Below are positions 8,020 through 17,300 of a stretch of DNA of 64,000 nucleotides, piece after piece (position 1 is the stretch's first letter; every line of letters begins with the position of its first letter). The position numbers and the translations under genes are program-made. Source of the stretch: Candidatus Bipolaricaulota bacterium (GTDB lineage Bacteria; Bipolaricaulota; Bipolaricaulia; UBA7950; UBA9294); assembly GCA_028278555.1 (NCBI GenBank), contig JANQEA010000008.1, positions 1-64,000 of the forward strand, read 5' to 3'. The notes below the pieces were generated by a model. It saw only the letters and a list, made by a program, of their open reading frames with translations. It searched no databases and was not told the DNA's origin.

Positions 8020-8691
8020 GTGAGGATTCTGATTGTCGACGACGACGTGCGGCTCTGTTCGATTATCGAGCGGGGGTTGACCGAGGAAGGGTACGCGGTC
8101 GACGTCGCGCACGACGGCGAAGAGGGTCAGTACTACGCGGAGATCAGCGACTACGATCTCGTCGTTCTCGACATCATGATGCCAAAGATCGACGGTCTGA
8201 CCGTCTGCCGGAACCTGCGCGTTGCGCAGAGCGACGTGCCGATCCTGATGCTCACCGCGAAGGACGCGGTCGCCGACCGGGTCGACGGCCTCGACACCGG
8301 CGCCGACGACTACCTCGTCAAGCCGTTCGCGTTCGACGAGCTCGTCGCTCGCGTCCGCGCCCTCACTCGGCGGCACGCGCCGACGCGCTCGACAGAACTT
8401 GCCCTCGGGGATCTCGCCCTCGATACGGTAACGCGGCGTGTCCGCCGAGGTGATCGAGCGATCGAGCTGACGACGAAGGAGTATGCGGTCCTTGAGTACA
8501 TGCTCCGGAATCCGGGCGCCGTGATTACGCGTGGGATGATCGAGGAGCATGCGTGGAACAATGACTTCGATTCGGTGTCGAACCTCGTCGACGTCTACAT
8601 CCGGCGGCTCCGCTCGAAGATCGACATCGAAGGCAAAGAGAGCTTGATCGAAACGGTCCGAGGGGCTGGGTATCGCCTGAGGTCGTCGTGA
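8020..8691 (+). CDS. OmpR/PhoB-family response regulator
   Basis: 223 aa from the GTG at 8020, chosen because GAGGAGG precedes it and the protein then begins at the receiver core (RILIVDDD). Receiver with Asp51 in VVLDIMMP, switch Thr in LTAKD and Lys in VKPF; winged-helix DNA-binding domain from ~130 with LTTKEYAVLEYMLRNPG and the recognition region SNLVDVYIRRLRSKI. It overlaps the kinase gene by four bases (GTGA), so expression is coupled. The direct repeats at 7971-7986 suggest autoregulation. Confidence 0.93.
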   Translation: MRILIVDDDVRLCSIIERGLTEEGYAVDVAHDGEEGQYYAEISDYDLVVLDIMMPKIDGLTVCRNLRVAQSDVPILMLTAKDAVADRVDGLDTGADDYLVKPFAFDELVARVRALTRRHAPTRSTELALGDLALDTVTRRVRRGDRAIELTTKEYAVLEYMLRNPGAVITRGMIEEHAWNNDFDSVSNLVDVYIRRLRSKIDIEGKESLIETVRGAGYRLRSS

Positions 8692-10115
8692 GGATCCTCC
8701 GAAGCGTCCGCGCGCAGTTCACCGGTTGGTACCTGATTGTGTTGGCTGTCCTTCTCGCTCTTCTGAGCGTCGGGCTGTACACCTTCGTCTCCTACACGCT
8801 CCGTCGGAACCTCGACGACGGCCTCATTCATCGGACCGAGCAGCTTGCCGGGACGCGCGGCCTGCTTCAGGTGGTCGAAGAAGGGCGGTTCGAGGAGGCG
8901 CTCGGGGAGCTCGTTGCGTTCTACAGATCGGCGGACGATCGCTACGAGGTCACGGCGACACGCGCGCTCGAGCCGATGATCGACGAAGCGTGGGTCGATG
9001 CCGCCCTTGCGGGAATCCCCGTCTTCGCGACCGTCGCGGCGGACGACGGCCAGGTCTTTCGCTTCCACATCCGACGGCTTCCGCCGCCTGCGTCCGTGCC
9101 TCCGCCGGAGGATCGTCCGGCTCCTCCGCGGGACGCCCCTCGCGAAGGAGAGCCGCCCGCCACAGTACTCGTCGTCGGTCGGCCGATGGACATCGTCCTC
9201 TCTCCGCTGTCCGCCCTTCGCGCGACGCTTCTGATCGCAATCCCACTGACGCTCCTCCTCTCGGCCGGAGGCGGTCTCTTCCTCGCTCGCAGGGCGCTCC
9301 ACCCGGTCGATCGGATGATTGAAACGGCACGCGATATCGAGGAGTCCGATTTGGCGAAGCGGGTCGACGTGGCGACCGACGACGAACTCGGTCGACTGGC
9401 GAGAACCCTGAACGCGATGCTCGAACGCCTCGAAGGAGCTTTTCGGCGACAGCGGCAGTTCACCGACGATGCGTCGCACGAGCTCAGATCGCCGCTTTCA
9501 GTGATCGAGGCCGAGGCGACGCTCGCCCTCCGCCGAGAACGGACCGCCGACGACTACCGCGACGCGCTCGCGACGATCGCCGACGAGGCAGCCGGGATGA
9601 ACCGACTGATCGATCAGCTCCTGACGCTCGCACGGGCCGATGCCGGTGAGGATCGAGCCGTGCGGGAGCCGGTCGACCTCTCGGAGGTCGCCCGCGAGAC
9701 GATCGAAGCGATCCGGCCGGTCGCCGACGAGCGGGGGGTCGGGATGCATGTCGAAGACTGCGCCCCGGTTTCGGTGATTGGCGATTCGGTCCGGCTGAAG
9801 CGCCTCGCCGTGAACCTGATCGACAACGCGATCCGCTACACGCCTTCGGGCGGATCGGTGACGGCCTCCGTCGTGACGGAAGGAGAGACGGTTCTTCTGA
9901 CCGTTGCCGACACGGGGATCGGGATCGCTCCCGAGCATCTTCCGCATGTCTTCGAGCGGTTCTACCGGGCGGATGCGGCCCGCCAGCGCGGGCAGGGGAG
10001 CGGCCTCGGCCTCTCGATCTGTCGCCAGATCGTCGAGGAGCACGGAGGAACCATCGACGTCGAAAGCGCAGAAGGAGAGGGGACGCGATTCCTCGTCAGA
10101 CTCCCCGTAACCTAA
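8688..10115 (+). CDS. Sensor histidine kinase partner of the OmpR-type regulator
   Basis: 475 aa. Two transmembrane helices (~16-36 and ~180-202) enclose a ~145-residue extracytoplasmic domain with a Pro-rich stretch (PPPASVPPPEDRPAPPRD, ~132-150). HAMP follows at ~200-253, then His264 in DASHELRSPL, N box NLIDNAIRYT, G1 DTGIGIAPE and G2 GSGLGLSIC. This is the EnvZ/CpxA/QseC-like architecture. The GTG start overlaps the regulator stop codon. Candidate targets, judged by shared operators, are secreted and lipoprotein genes, so an envelope-sensing role is plausible but inferred. Confidence 0.92.
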   Translation: MRILRSVRAQFTGWYLIVLAVLLALLSVGLYTFVSYTLRRNLDDGLIHRTEQLAGTRGLLQVVEEGRFEEALGELVAFYRSADDRYEVTATRALEPMIDEAWVDAALAGIPVFATVAADDGQVFRFHIRRLPPPASVPPPEDRPAPPRDAPREGEPPATVLVVGRPMDIVLSPLSALRATLLIAIPLTLLLSAGGGLFLARRALHPVDRMIETARDIEESDLAKRVDVATDDELGRLARTLNAMLERLEGAFRRQRQFTDDASHELRSPLSVIEAEATLALRRERTADDYRDALATIADEAAGMNRLIDQLLTLARADAGEDRAVREPVDLSEVARETIEAIRPVADERGVGMHVEDCAPVSVIGDSVRLKRLAVNLIDNAIRYTPSGGSVTASVVTEGETVLLTVADTGIGIAPEHLPHVFERFYRADAARQRGQGSGLGLSICRQIVEEHGGTIDVESAEGEGTRFLVRLPVT

Positions 10116-10130
10116 GCCGCTTGCCATCCA

Positions 10131-10598
10131 TCATTCGGCCTTCACCCAGCGCTGGATCTCGATGACGTTCCCCTCGGGGTCGGCGGCGTACTGGAACGTG
10201 ATCGTGCCGACACCCTCGATCTCCCGCTCGATCAACTCGCCGACGGGCGAGCCGCCGTAAGCGACGATCGCCCTGGCCGTCGCCTCGACGTCGAGCACCG
10301 CGAACGCGATGTGCGCGAACCCGGGCACGTTCACATCCTTCGCCCGGCGCTCCGGCCCGGAAGAGTACTCGAAGATCTCGAGCGTCGGGCCGTCGCTGAC
10401 TCCCGGAAACCGAAGATGGATCCCTCGGATCTCGGCGTTGGAGAGGCCGGTCGCACGATCGAGCCAATCGCCGCGTAGGTTCCTCTCCGGCGGCACGGGG
10501 GCGCATCCGAAGACGTCCTGGTAGAAGGCGGCGAGCCGGCGCCAGTCGCTGGCGACGAGGTTGACGTGGGCGAAGCGTGTGGCTTCCTGTTCGGTCAT
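10131..10598 (-). CDS. VOC (glyoxalase/bleomycin-resistance fold) protein
   Basis: 155 aa. Paired beta-alpha-beta modules of the vicinal oxygen chelate fold: FAHVNLVASDWRRLAAFYQDVFG at the start, GIHLRFPG and LEIFEYSS in module one, GFAHIAFAVLDVEATARAI in module two, ending DPEGNVIEIQRWV. The metal positions (His in FAHVN, Glu in LEIFEY, His in GFAHIAF, Glu in IEIQ) are all present. Substrate unknown. It starts one base after the stop of the cupin gene on the same strand, so the two form an operon. Confidence 0.85.
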   Translation of the reverse strand: MTEQEATRFAHVNLVASDWRRLAAFYQDVFGCAPVPPERNLRGDWLDRATGLSNAEIRGIHLRFPGVSDGPTLEIFEYSSGPERRAKDVNVPGFAHIAFAVLDVEATARAIVAYGGSPVGELIEREIEGVGTITFQYAADPEGNVIEIQRWVKAE

Positions 10599-10599
10599 G

Positions 10600-10974
10600 T
10601 CACTCGTCTCCGGTCGGAACGACGGTCGCTCCCTCGATCATCAGGACGACGCTCCGTTCGGGCGATCTCGTCCGATGGACGACCCCGCAGGGGACGAGCA
10701 ACCCCTGATGCTGCGTTAGCTCGACGGTCCGATCCTCGAAGTCGATCAGGAGCTTCCCGTCGAGGACGAGGAAGAACTCGTCTTCGCGGTCGTGTTTGTG
10801 GAAGTGGAACTCCCCTTGGAAGATCCCGAGCCGGACGACCGAGTCGTTGACGCGACCGAGCGACTGATTGAACCAATCGTGGCGGCACGCATCGATCAGC
10901 GCGGGAACGTCGATCGTCTCCAGTGGGGCGAAAGGGATATCCGTTCGGATCTCGTACTCTCGCGACTCGCCCAT
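10600..10974 (-). CDS. Small cupin-fold protein
   Basis: 124 aa from ATG 10974 (AAAGGAG precedes it); a longer frame upstream to 11301 has no coding support and overlaps the ArsR promoter. A single cupin domain: motif 1 FHFHKHDREDEFFLVLDGKL and motif 2 VPCGVVHRTRS give the His/Glu metal ligands. The size fits stand-alone cupins of the mannose-6-phosphate isomerase-like type. Co-transcribed with the VOC gene (1-nt gap); both are metal-dependent folds, so a joint small-molecule role is possible but not shown. Confidence 0.82.
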   Translation of the reverse strand: MGESREYEIRTDIPFAPLETIDVPALIDACRHDWFNQSLGRVNDSVVRLGIFQGEFHFHKHDREDEFFLVLDGKLLIDFEDRTVELTQHQGLLVPCGVVHRTRSPERSVVLMIEGATVVPTGDE

Positions 10975-11122
10975 CTCGGCTCCTTTCTCCGGTGCTCGGA
11001 TCTCTGCGATTGCACATCGGGAATGATGCCACGGAGTGAGGGGCGAGTCGATCTGTATTAGATGGATCGTCGATATACGATCCGCATATATGGCCTGTCG
11101 CTTGATGACCAGAGATTCTCGT

Positions 11123-11150
11123 TTGCTTCGCCGAAGGATCATCGTATAAT
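11123..11150 (+). promoter_or_regulatory. Promoter and possible operator of the arsR-like operon
   Basis: TTGCTT, 16-bp spacer, TATAAT, with the start codon only ~18 bp after the -10 box. Just upstream, ATATA-N9-TATAT (within 11076-11096) forms a short inverted repeat that could be the ArsR operator. Confidence 0.5.
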
Positions 11151-11167
11151 ACCGATGGTGATTCCGA

Positions 11168-11506
11168 ATGAAACCGATCGATCTCGACCGTGATGCCGCG
11201 GAGCTGGTCCGCATCCACGCCGCACTGGGGAACCCGACCCGGTTCCGAATCCTTGAAATCCTGTCCCGCAATCCGGAGTCGATCGTCTCCGATATTGTCA
11301 AGGAGCTCCCGATCGCTCAGTCAACCGTCTCGCAGCATCTTGGCGTCCTGAGGGAAGCCGGCCTGATCTACGGAGAAGACACCGCCTCCGGTGGGCGCTG
11401 TTGTCGGATCGACGTGAACACCCTCACAGCCTTCGCTCAGCAGGTCGTCGGCTGGTCGCATCGAATGGTCGCGAACGCTGGCTGCTTGGCACCGAAAAGA
11501 GACTGA
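11168..11506 (+). CDS. ArsR/SmtB-family metal-responsive repressor
   Basis: 112 aa. Winged helix with NPTRFRILEILSRNPESI, then VSDIVKELPIAQSTVSQHLGVLREAGLI (recognition helix QSTVSQHL), the ArsR signature. A vicinal cysteine pair (GGRCCRID, ~residues 77-78) and Cys107 near the C-terminus are candidate thiol ligands for As(III) or a soft metal. The start codon lies ~18 bp after TATAAT. The permease gene starts two bases after the stop; the repressor presumably controls both. Confidence 0.9.
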   Translation: MKPIDLDRDAAELVRIHAALGNPTRFRILEILSRNPESIVSDIVKELPIAQSTVSQHLGVLREAGLIYGEDTASGGRCCRIDVNTLTAFAQQVVGWSHRMVANAGCLAPKRD

Positions 11507-11508
11507 GC

Positions 11509-12531
11509 ATGAACACGCTCCGGGACATCGGCGAGATCATCCTGCACAACCTGAGCCGCGTCTGGCCCTTGCTGGTGATCAGCATTCCGTTCGCCGTCCT
11601 GATCCGAGCATCCGGTCTCGCGGATAGGCTGAAGGGAGCCTTCGGCAAACGCCCGGTGATCAGCATCCTGATCGCGACCGCGGCCGGCGCGTTCAGCCCG
11701 CTCTGCTCCTGCACCGTCATTCCGGTGATCGCGGCGATGCTCCTCGCCGGCATTCCGCTTCCCGCGGTGATGGCCTTCTGGATCGCGTCGCCGACGATGG
11801 ATCCGGAGATCTTCTTCATGGGCGCTGCCTTCCTCGGGTGGGATCTGGCGATCGCGCGGCTCGTGACGACGCTCCTGGTCAGCATGGGCGGAGGCTTCGT
11901 CACGCTGTGGGCCGTCCGTCGCGAGTGGATCGGCTCCGACTTCATCCGTGTCGGCGCGGAATCCTCGACGGACTCGATCGGCGTCTGGGCGATCTTCCGT
12001 CGCCTCGCGCGGCGATTCCGACACGTCGAGAGCACGGAATCTGAAGCGGAAGCGATCCCGGCCGACGCGGGCTGCGGTTGCTCGGAGCCCGAACCGCCGC
12101 CGAAGTCGTCGAAGCTGCGCGTCCTGCTCATCGAGACACTCCGCGTGACCCTCTGGATCGCCCAGCTGATGCTCCTCGCGTTCACCCTCGAGGCGTTGAT
12201 CCTCAAGTTCGTTCCGCAGGCGGCGATCATCGGCTGGATCGGGACGGGAAATCCGCTTGCGCCGCTCCTTGCCGCGTTGATCGGAATCCCCGTCTACACC
12301 GGGAACCTGATGGCGATTCCACTGATGGGCGGCCTCCTCGAGCAGGGGATGGCTCCCGGAGGCGTTCTCGCCTTCCTGATCGCCGGACCGGTGACGACGA
12401 TCCCTGCGATGGCCGCGGTTTGGGGCGTCGTCAAGCAACGCGTCTTCTGGCTCTACATCGCGATCGGACTCATCGGCGCCATCGGATTTGGCTACCTGTA
12501 CACCGTGGTCGACGCCATCCGCGGCGGCTAG
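11509..12531 (+). CDS. ArsP/SO_0444-type permease (metal or organoarsenical efflux)
   Basis: 340 aa from the ATG two bases after the ArsR stop. Two bundles of four or more hydrophobic helices with the family signatures AGAFSPLCSCTVIPVIAAMLLAG in the first half and GIPVYTGNLMAIPLMGGLL in the second, separated by a charged cytoplasmic loop that carries a cysteine cluster (AGCGCSEPE). PF03773 permeases include ArsP, which exports trivalent organoarsenicals, and the SO_0444 Cu/Zn-efflux group; the loop cysteines and the ArsR partner support a soft-metal or arsenical substrate. Which one cannot be decided from sequence. Confidence 0.85.
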   Translation: MNTLRDIGEIILHNLSRVWPLLVISIPFAVLIRASGLADRLKGAFGKRPVISILIATAAGAFSPLCSCTVIPVIAAMLLAGIPLPAVMAFWIASPTMDPEIFFMGAAFLGWDLAIARLVTTLLVSMGGGFVTLWAVRREWIGSDFIRVGAESSTDSIGVWAIFRRLARRFRHVESTESEAEAIPADAGCGCSEPEPPPKSSKLRVLLIETLRVTLWIAQLMLLAFTLEALILKFVPQAAIIGWIGTGNPLAPLLAALIGIPVYTGNLMAIPLMGGLLEQGMAPGGVLAFLIAGPVTTIPAMAAVWGVVKQRVFWLYIAIGLIGAIGFGYLYTVVDAIRGG

Positions 12532-12545
12532 CTAGGAGGCGACCG

Positions 12546-13505
12546 CTAGCGCAAGTACTTGGCGAACTGCTTCTCGCCGCCTTCGACCTCCCAGCCCTGG
12601 CTCTGGTAGAGCGCGAGCGAGGCCTCGTTCCGGACCTCCGAGGAAAGGCTCGAGGTCGCGTACCCCTCCTCCCCTGCCACGGCGAGGATGTGCCGGAGCA
12701 AGAAGGATGCGTACCCCCGCCGCCGCCACGCGGGCCGGATCCCGATCCAGTTGACGAGGAGGTTCTCGTTCTCTCGGATCCCGTGTGTCGAGGAGAACCC
12801 GATCAGCTCATCGTCCGCAAGGAGGACGACCGACGCGGCCTCCTTCATCGTCTCCGAATGGGGCAATCCTCGTAGGAAAGCGTCCTGCTCTTCCGACGAA
12901 CCGTCGCAGAAGATCTCCGCGTATTCGCCACTGAAGATCTCGCGGATACACGTGATCAGCCGCTCCGGGTCGGCCTCGCGCAGCGGCCGGACCGTCACTC
13001 CGTTAGGAAGCCCCGGAGATTCCACGCCTTCGGTCGAATGGATGAAGTGAATCGCCTCCGAATACTGCCAGCCGATCGCCGCGTAGCGGGAGCGTAGGAG
13101 ATCGAGGTGTGCGGCGTCGACCTCGACGTCCTGCTCGATCGCGACGATCAGCGCTGCCACTTCCTCCGGCACGGCATCCCCCGCGGCTACAAGCAAGGCG
13201 CGCCCGACCTCTTCGACATCCGCCGAAGGGGCGACGGACGGCCAGCCGACAGGCGCCCACCGGAGCCAATGCAGGGTGGCGAACTCGCCCGGCCAGGGCA
13301 CGACGCCGAGCCAGCCAATTGGCAAGCCACCCTCCTCCGCGACAAGGATCCGCGCCTGTTCGTACTCGGCCCATCGACCGACGTACTCCTCGGCCTCGGA
13401 CTGGGTGACGGGCTCAGCAATCCCCGCCTCGAGCAGCTGCGTCACGACGGCCGCGGTCTCGGCGATGGGCTCCTGGGATGGAGCGGTCGTTCGGATCTCG
13501 GTCAT
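12546..13505 (-). CDS. GNAT-family acetyltransferase with an extra N-terminal domain
   Basis: 319 aa. The C-terminal half is a GNAT domain: ASVVLLADDELIGFSST, then LVNWIGIRPAWRRRGYASFLLRH (acetyl-CoA loop RRRGYA) and NEASLALYQSQGWEV. The N-terminal ~150 residues resemble a degenerate GNAT half, a layout seen in mycothiol-synthase-like tandem GNATs. GAGGAGG precedes the ATG. It converges on the permease gene with only 14 bp between stops. Substrate unknown. Confidence 0.8.
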   Translation of the reverse strand: MTEIRTTAPSQEPIAETAAVVTQLLEAGIAEPVTQSEAEEYVGRWAEYEQARILVAEEGGLPIGWLGVVPWPGEFATLHWLRWAPVGWPSVAPSADVEEVGRALLVAAGDAVPEEVAALIVAIEQDVEVDAAHLDLLRSRYAAIGWQYSEAIHFIHSTEGVESPGLPNGVTVRPLREADPERLITCIREIFSGEYAEIFCDGSSEEQDAFLRGLPHSETMKEAASVVLLADDELIGFSSTHGIRENENLLVNWIGIRPAWRRRGYASFLLRHILAVAGEEGYATSSLSSEVRNEASLALYQSQGWEVEGGEKQFAKYLR

Positions 13506-13625
13506 GGGAACCTCCTCGGCTCCCTTACGTTGTGCGGGAGCAAGCTGCGGTCCGCAAGGTCGGGAATGCCGGAAGTGAAAAGGGGTAAATCGACCTCCGG
13601 AAGAAGGGGCGCATGATCCAAAGGC

Positions 13626-13655
13626 GAGGGCCTCGCGCCCGTAGGCGCGAGGCCT
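13626..13655 (-). terminator. Terminator of the helical-repeat protein gene
   Basis: Hairpin with a 10-bp perfect GC-rich core (GCCTCGCGCC-CGTA-GGCGCGAGGC) extended by three weaker pairs, followed on the minus strand by a short T-containing stretch, ~35 bp after the stop at 13689. Confidence 0.6.
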
Positions 13656-13688
13656 TTCGAGGTGATCGTGACGGAGTCGGCTCGAGCT

Positions 13689-14243
13689 TCACCCGCCGTG
13701 TTGTGAACCGCCCTGCGGAGGCCCGCCAGCCGGGAGGCCGAGGGCAGCGATCAGTTCGTCCACCGTGACGCCGAGGATCTCCGCCGCCTTGGCGAAGTCG
13801 ATCTTCGGTGGTCCTTGCTGACCCTGGTCCCCATGGCCGCCTTCCGGAACGCCGAGCGCGGCGATCAGGGCTTCCTCGGAGATTCCGAGCTTCGCAGCCA
13901 CCGCGGCAAAGTCGGGCGGTCCCTGCTGCGGATCGCCGAGGGCATCCTTCAGCGCCTCTTCCGTGATTCCGAGGGTCGCTGCCGCTGCGGCGAGGTCGGG
14001 ACGCTGCCGCTCCTCGCGTTCGCCTCCCGGCCCACCTTCTCCCTTCTCCGGCAGGCCGAGTGCGGCGATCAATGCTTCCTCGGTGACGCCGAGGGTCTCC
14101 GCCGCGCCGGCGATGTCGAGCTTCGGCGGCCGGTGCCCCTGCTGTGCATCGTTCTCCTGTCCGGGCTGGGCAGCCAGTCCGAACGCCACTGCGCCGACGA
14201 GAAGCAGCGTCAGTCCGAGTGTCCATCGTGTTTGTCTGTTCAT
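13689..14243 (-). CDS. Secreted four-repeat helical protein (LGVTEEALIAALG repeats)
   Basis: 184 aa from ATG 14243 (AAGGGGGA just upstream). Signal peptide LGLTLLLVGAVAFGLAAQ. The mature protein is four copies of a ~35-residue unit built as D-hAxAAxxLGhTEEALhAALG (for example LGVTEEALIAALGLP, LGITEEALKDALGDP, LGISEEALIAALGVP, LGVTVDELIAALGLP), joined by Gly/Pro/Gln-rich linkers. Each unit looks like a small two-helix module of the kind that could bind another helix or a peptidoglycan/peptide ligand. No named family was recognised. The promoter region has hairpin H3 and the TTCAT direct repeats, tying it to the predicted OmpR-type regulon. Confidence 0.75.
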   Translation of the reverse strand: MNRQTRWTLGLTLLLVGAVAFGLAAQPGQENDAQQGHRPPKLDIAGAAETLGVTEEALIAALGLPEKGEGGPGGEREERQRPDLAAAAATLGITEEALKDALGDPQQGPPDFAAVAAKLGISEEALIAALGVPEGGHGDQGQQGPPKIDFAKAAEILGVTVDELIAALGLPAGGPPQGGSQHGG

Positions 14244-14290
14244 GGTTCCCCCTTGTGTGACGTTGTGATGGACCATCGTGGCGCGGAGAC

Positions 14291-14335
14291 ATGAACGCAC
14301 CATGAATGCGTGTCGCTGCATGGAGCAGCGACACG
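14291..14335 (-). promoter_or_regulatory. TTCAT direct repeats plus hairpin H3 before the helical-repeat protein gene
   Basis: Read on the minus strand: H3 (CGTGTCGCTGC-5nt-GCAGCGACACG, 14335-14309), then TTCAT at 14306-14302 and 14295-14291, 11 bp apart, ~48 bp before the start codon. A degenerate H2 lies just upstream (~14336-14368). No clear -10 box follows at the expected distance. Confidence 0.55.
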
Positions 14336-14384
14336 GGAGAGGATGCCTGAGGACATTCTTTCGTTGGTGAGGTGTCGGAGTTGG

Positions 14385-17300
14385 TTAGTGCGCCGTGAGC
14401 AGCACCAGGATCAAGCCTTGCGCGCCGATCAGCGGCTCGAGGGCCTTCCCGACGAGAGTACAAGGGCACAGCCCTTCCCCATCCCACCGCATGGCATGGC
14501 CGGGCGTCGAGGAGGAGACGAGCAGGTCGCCCGGTTCGATGGGGCCACCTTCGTCGGTAACCCAGAGGGGCACAATCCCGACGAGCGCGAGAAGGGCCGT
14601 GCCCGATGAATGGTCTTTGAGTCCCATCTCGACCCCCGGCTCGGTCGAGATGACGCCGGCGACGAGCGGTGAGCAGGCGGTCCGGCTCGGGCGGTAGGCG
14701 AGCGGCGATGTCGGATCGAGCTCGACGACCATCCCCGGCTCCACCGCTTCGGAGACTTCCACCCACTCGGCGACGTCGGCGGCGCCGGTTGCGAACGAAG
14801 CGGCAGAGGTGGTTCCGTCGGCGAGCACGTCGCCGCTGGCCGCCACCCGGAAGACGGCTGCTGTGTCCGGCATGTTGCTCTCAAAGGAGCTGCTGAAGCC
14901 GGATGCCATGGCATTTCCTGCTGTGTCCTCAGGCCCACTGGATCCCTGGAGTTCGATGTAGTAGGTCCGCCCCTCCTGGAGGGGCGCGCTCGGCGTGAAC
15001 GTCACGCTTCGGTCGATGGCGTCCCAGGAGAACGTGCCTTGGATCTCCTGAGCGCCATCCGAAAGGGAGAATGCGTTCTCCACCGTGCTCCGGTTCATGC
15101 ACTCGCTGAACTGGATGCGAACGGCCGTATTGACGGGGATCCCCGCGCCGCGATCCGATGGCGTGACGTCAGCTACAGTCGGCGGCGTCCTGTCCACCGC
15201 CTCCCCTTGAGCGCAGTTGCGGCCGGCTGCGACGGAATCGTTCCAGCCGTTCTCGTTGCGCGAGAAGACGGCATAGGAGTATGTGTCGCCGGGGATGACC
15301 TCGACGTCCGTGAACTCGACGGCTCCGGAGGAGATCGGCGTTGTGCTTTGGAAGACCGGCTCCCCATCCGCTCGGGATCCGGGGCAGTCCGCGCCGGGCT
15401 TGCGTACGACAATCACTTCCAGGAGCCCAGGATCGGCAGGGTTTGTCCACGCGAGGTCGATGCCGTGCTCTTGATCACTGCTGGCGGTGAGATCCTCAAC
15501 CTGTGGCGGCAAGCCGCGCTCCACGACGAGAGTCGTGCTTCTCTGAACGGATGCACCGAGATCGTCGAACGCCTCGACGACCACATCGTAGCTTCCCGGC
15601 TCCGAGTAGGTGTGAGACGTTTCGAGCCCGATCGCGGTCTGGCCATCTCCGAAACGCCATTGCACAGAAGCGATCGATCCGTCCTGGTCGCTGGCGCTGG
15701 CGTGGAAGCTGATCGACTCTCCAGATGCGGCAGGACTGGGGGTGATCTGATCGATGGACGCCGATGGCGCCTGATTCGAGACCACCGTGACGGTCTTCTG
15801 CCAGCTCGACTCGGCATTCATGCTGTCGACCAAGGTGAAGCGGATCGTGTGCTGGCCCAAGGAGAGATTGCGGAGACTGACCGTCTCGGTCTCCTCTCGG
15901 TACTCGCTAAGGCCGCACTCCCCGACCTCCTCGTGTGCCTCCAAGTGTCGGGTCGTACCGTCGACGGCGAATCGAGCGATGTAGTGGGCGATGTTTCTCC
16001 CGTAGTTGCGAAGCGTGTAGGAGACCTGGAGATTCCGACCGACGACGCAGGTCGACGGCACGCTCCAGGTGTGCATCCGCAGATCCGGATCGATCTCATC
16101 GGGCTCGTAGACGTAGAAATCTCCGTCGTCGATTCCATAGCCGGACGTGTTGCCGACGAAGTAGGTGTACTCGCCTGACACGGTCGGCCGTGCCTGGATG
16201 CTTCCGAGATGCGATCCCTCGCCTTGGTAGATGATTGTGTAGGGCGGATCGGCGAGTCGAACCGTCCAGCGATAGCCGGTGATCGAGTTGCCGCCCGTGT
16301 CGGTGCTGATGTGGGAGGCATCCAGCGTGATCCACTCTCCGCTCACGGGGGATGACGGGAAGATGGTGATTCGCCTCGAGTTGTCGCTGACAACCGTCTG
16401 CACGGCAACATCGGACTGTGCCGTGTCGCCGTTTGCATGACGCGCGTAGAGCCTGACGGTGTGCCACCCGGGTGTTCGGAAGACGCTCCGTTCGAGCATC
16501 GCGCGAACAGAGCTGCCACTTCCCCCCATGGTGTATTCGTTTCCTTGCGATGTCCCGAGAACGATTCCGGTCGCCAAGTCGACGGCTCGGACGTCGTATG
16601 CATCGTTGCATGCTGGTGCCTGCGCGGCACTCCCCTGGAACCGAACGTAGAACTCGTGGAGGCGCGGATACGGTCCTCCGGAGAACGCGGGCGTACCGTC
16701 GACCCAGGTGCTGCTTAGGGAGACATCTCCGCCCGAAGGTGTCGATCCGACCGAGAACGCGCGTTGCACCGATTCGCTGTTCCCATACTGGTCATACGCC
16801 GTCAGCGTGACGGTCCGGTTCCCGGTGCTGGCGTACACGTGCACGATGGGCGAACCGGTTCCCGTGCTCCCATCGCCGAAGTCCCAGACGTACACGTCGA
16901 CTGGATTGGCCGCGCTCGCGGTGAACGTGACCGCCTGCTGGGCAACCGGGCTCTCGGTTGAGGAGATGATGCCTAGTGCAAGAGAGGCGCTGATCTGGAA
17001 GGCCCTGCCTCCGTTGTTGCCCTGGTAGCCAGTCTTGGTCGCTCGTACTTGGACCGCGTAGTCGCCTTGATCCGTCGGCACGGACACACTGCCCCCGTAC
17101 GCCCCGCCTCCGTATGCGGAAAGAGTCCCGCTGTCTACGATGACTCCGGGAGGCCCGCTGACGTATCGAATGATGTCGTACTCCGCCGTCGCCCCGGCGA
17201 GCGGGGTGCCGCTCTGGTCGACGAGACCGGCGGTGACCTGCGCTTGATCTCCGGGTTGGTAGACGGGGCGATCGATGGCGACGACGGCAACCTCGATTTC

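Noticed and set aside
7578..8453. Long + strand reading frame through the repeats (and a frame into the regulator from 7780)
   Set aside because: The repeat period is a multiple of three, which keeps frames open; no ribosome-binding site, and the regulator proper starts at 8020.
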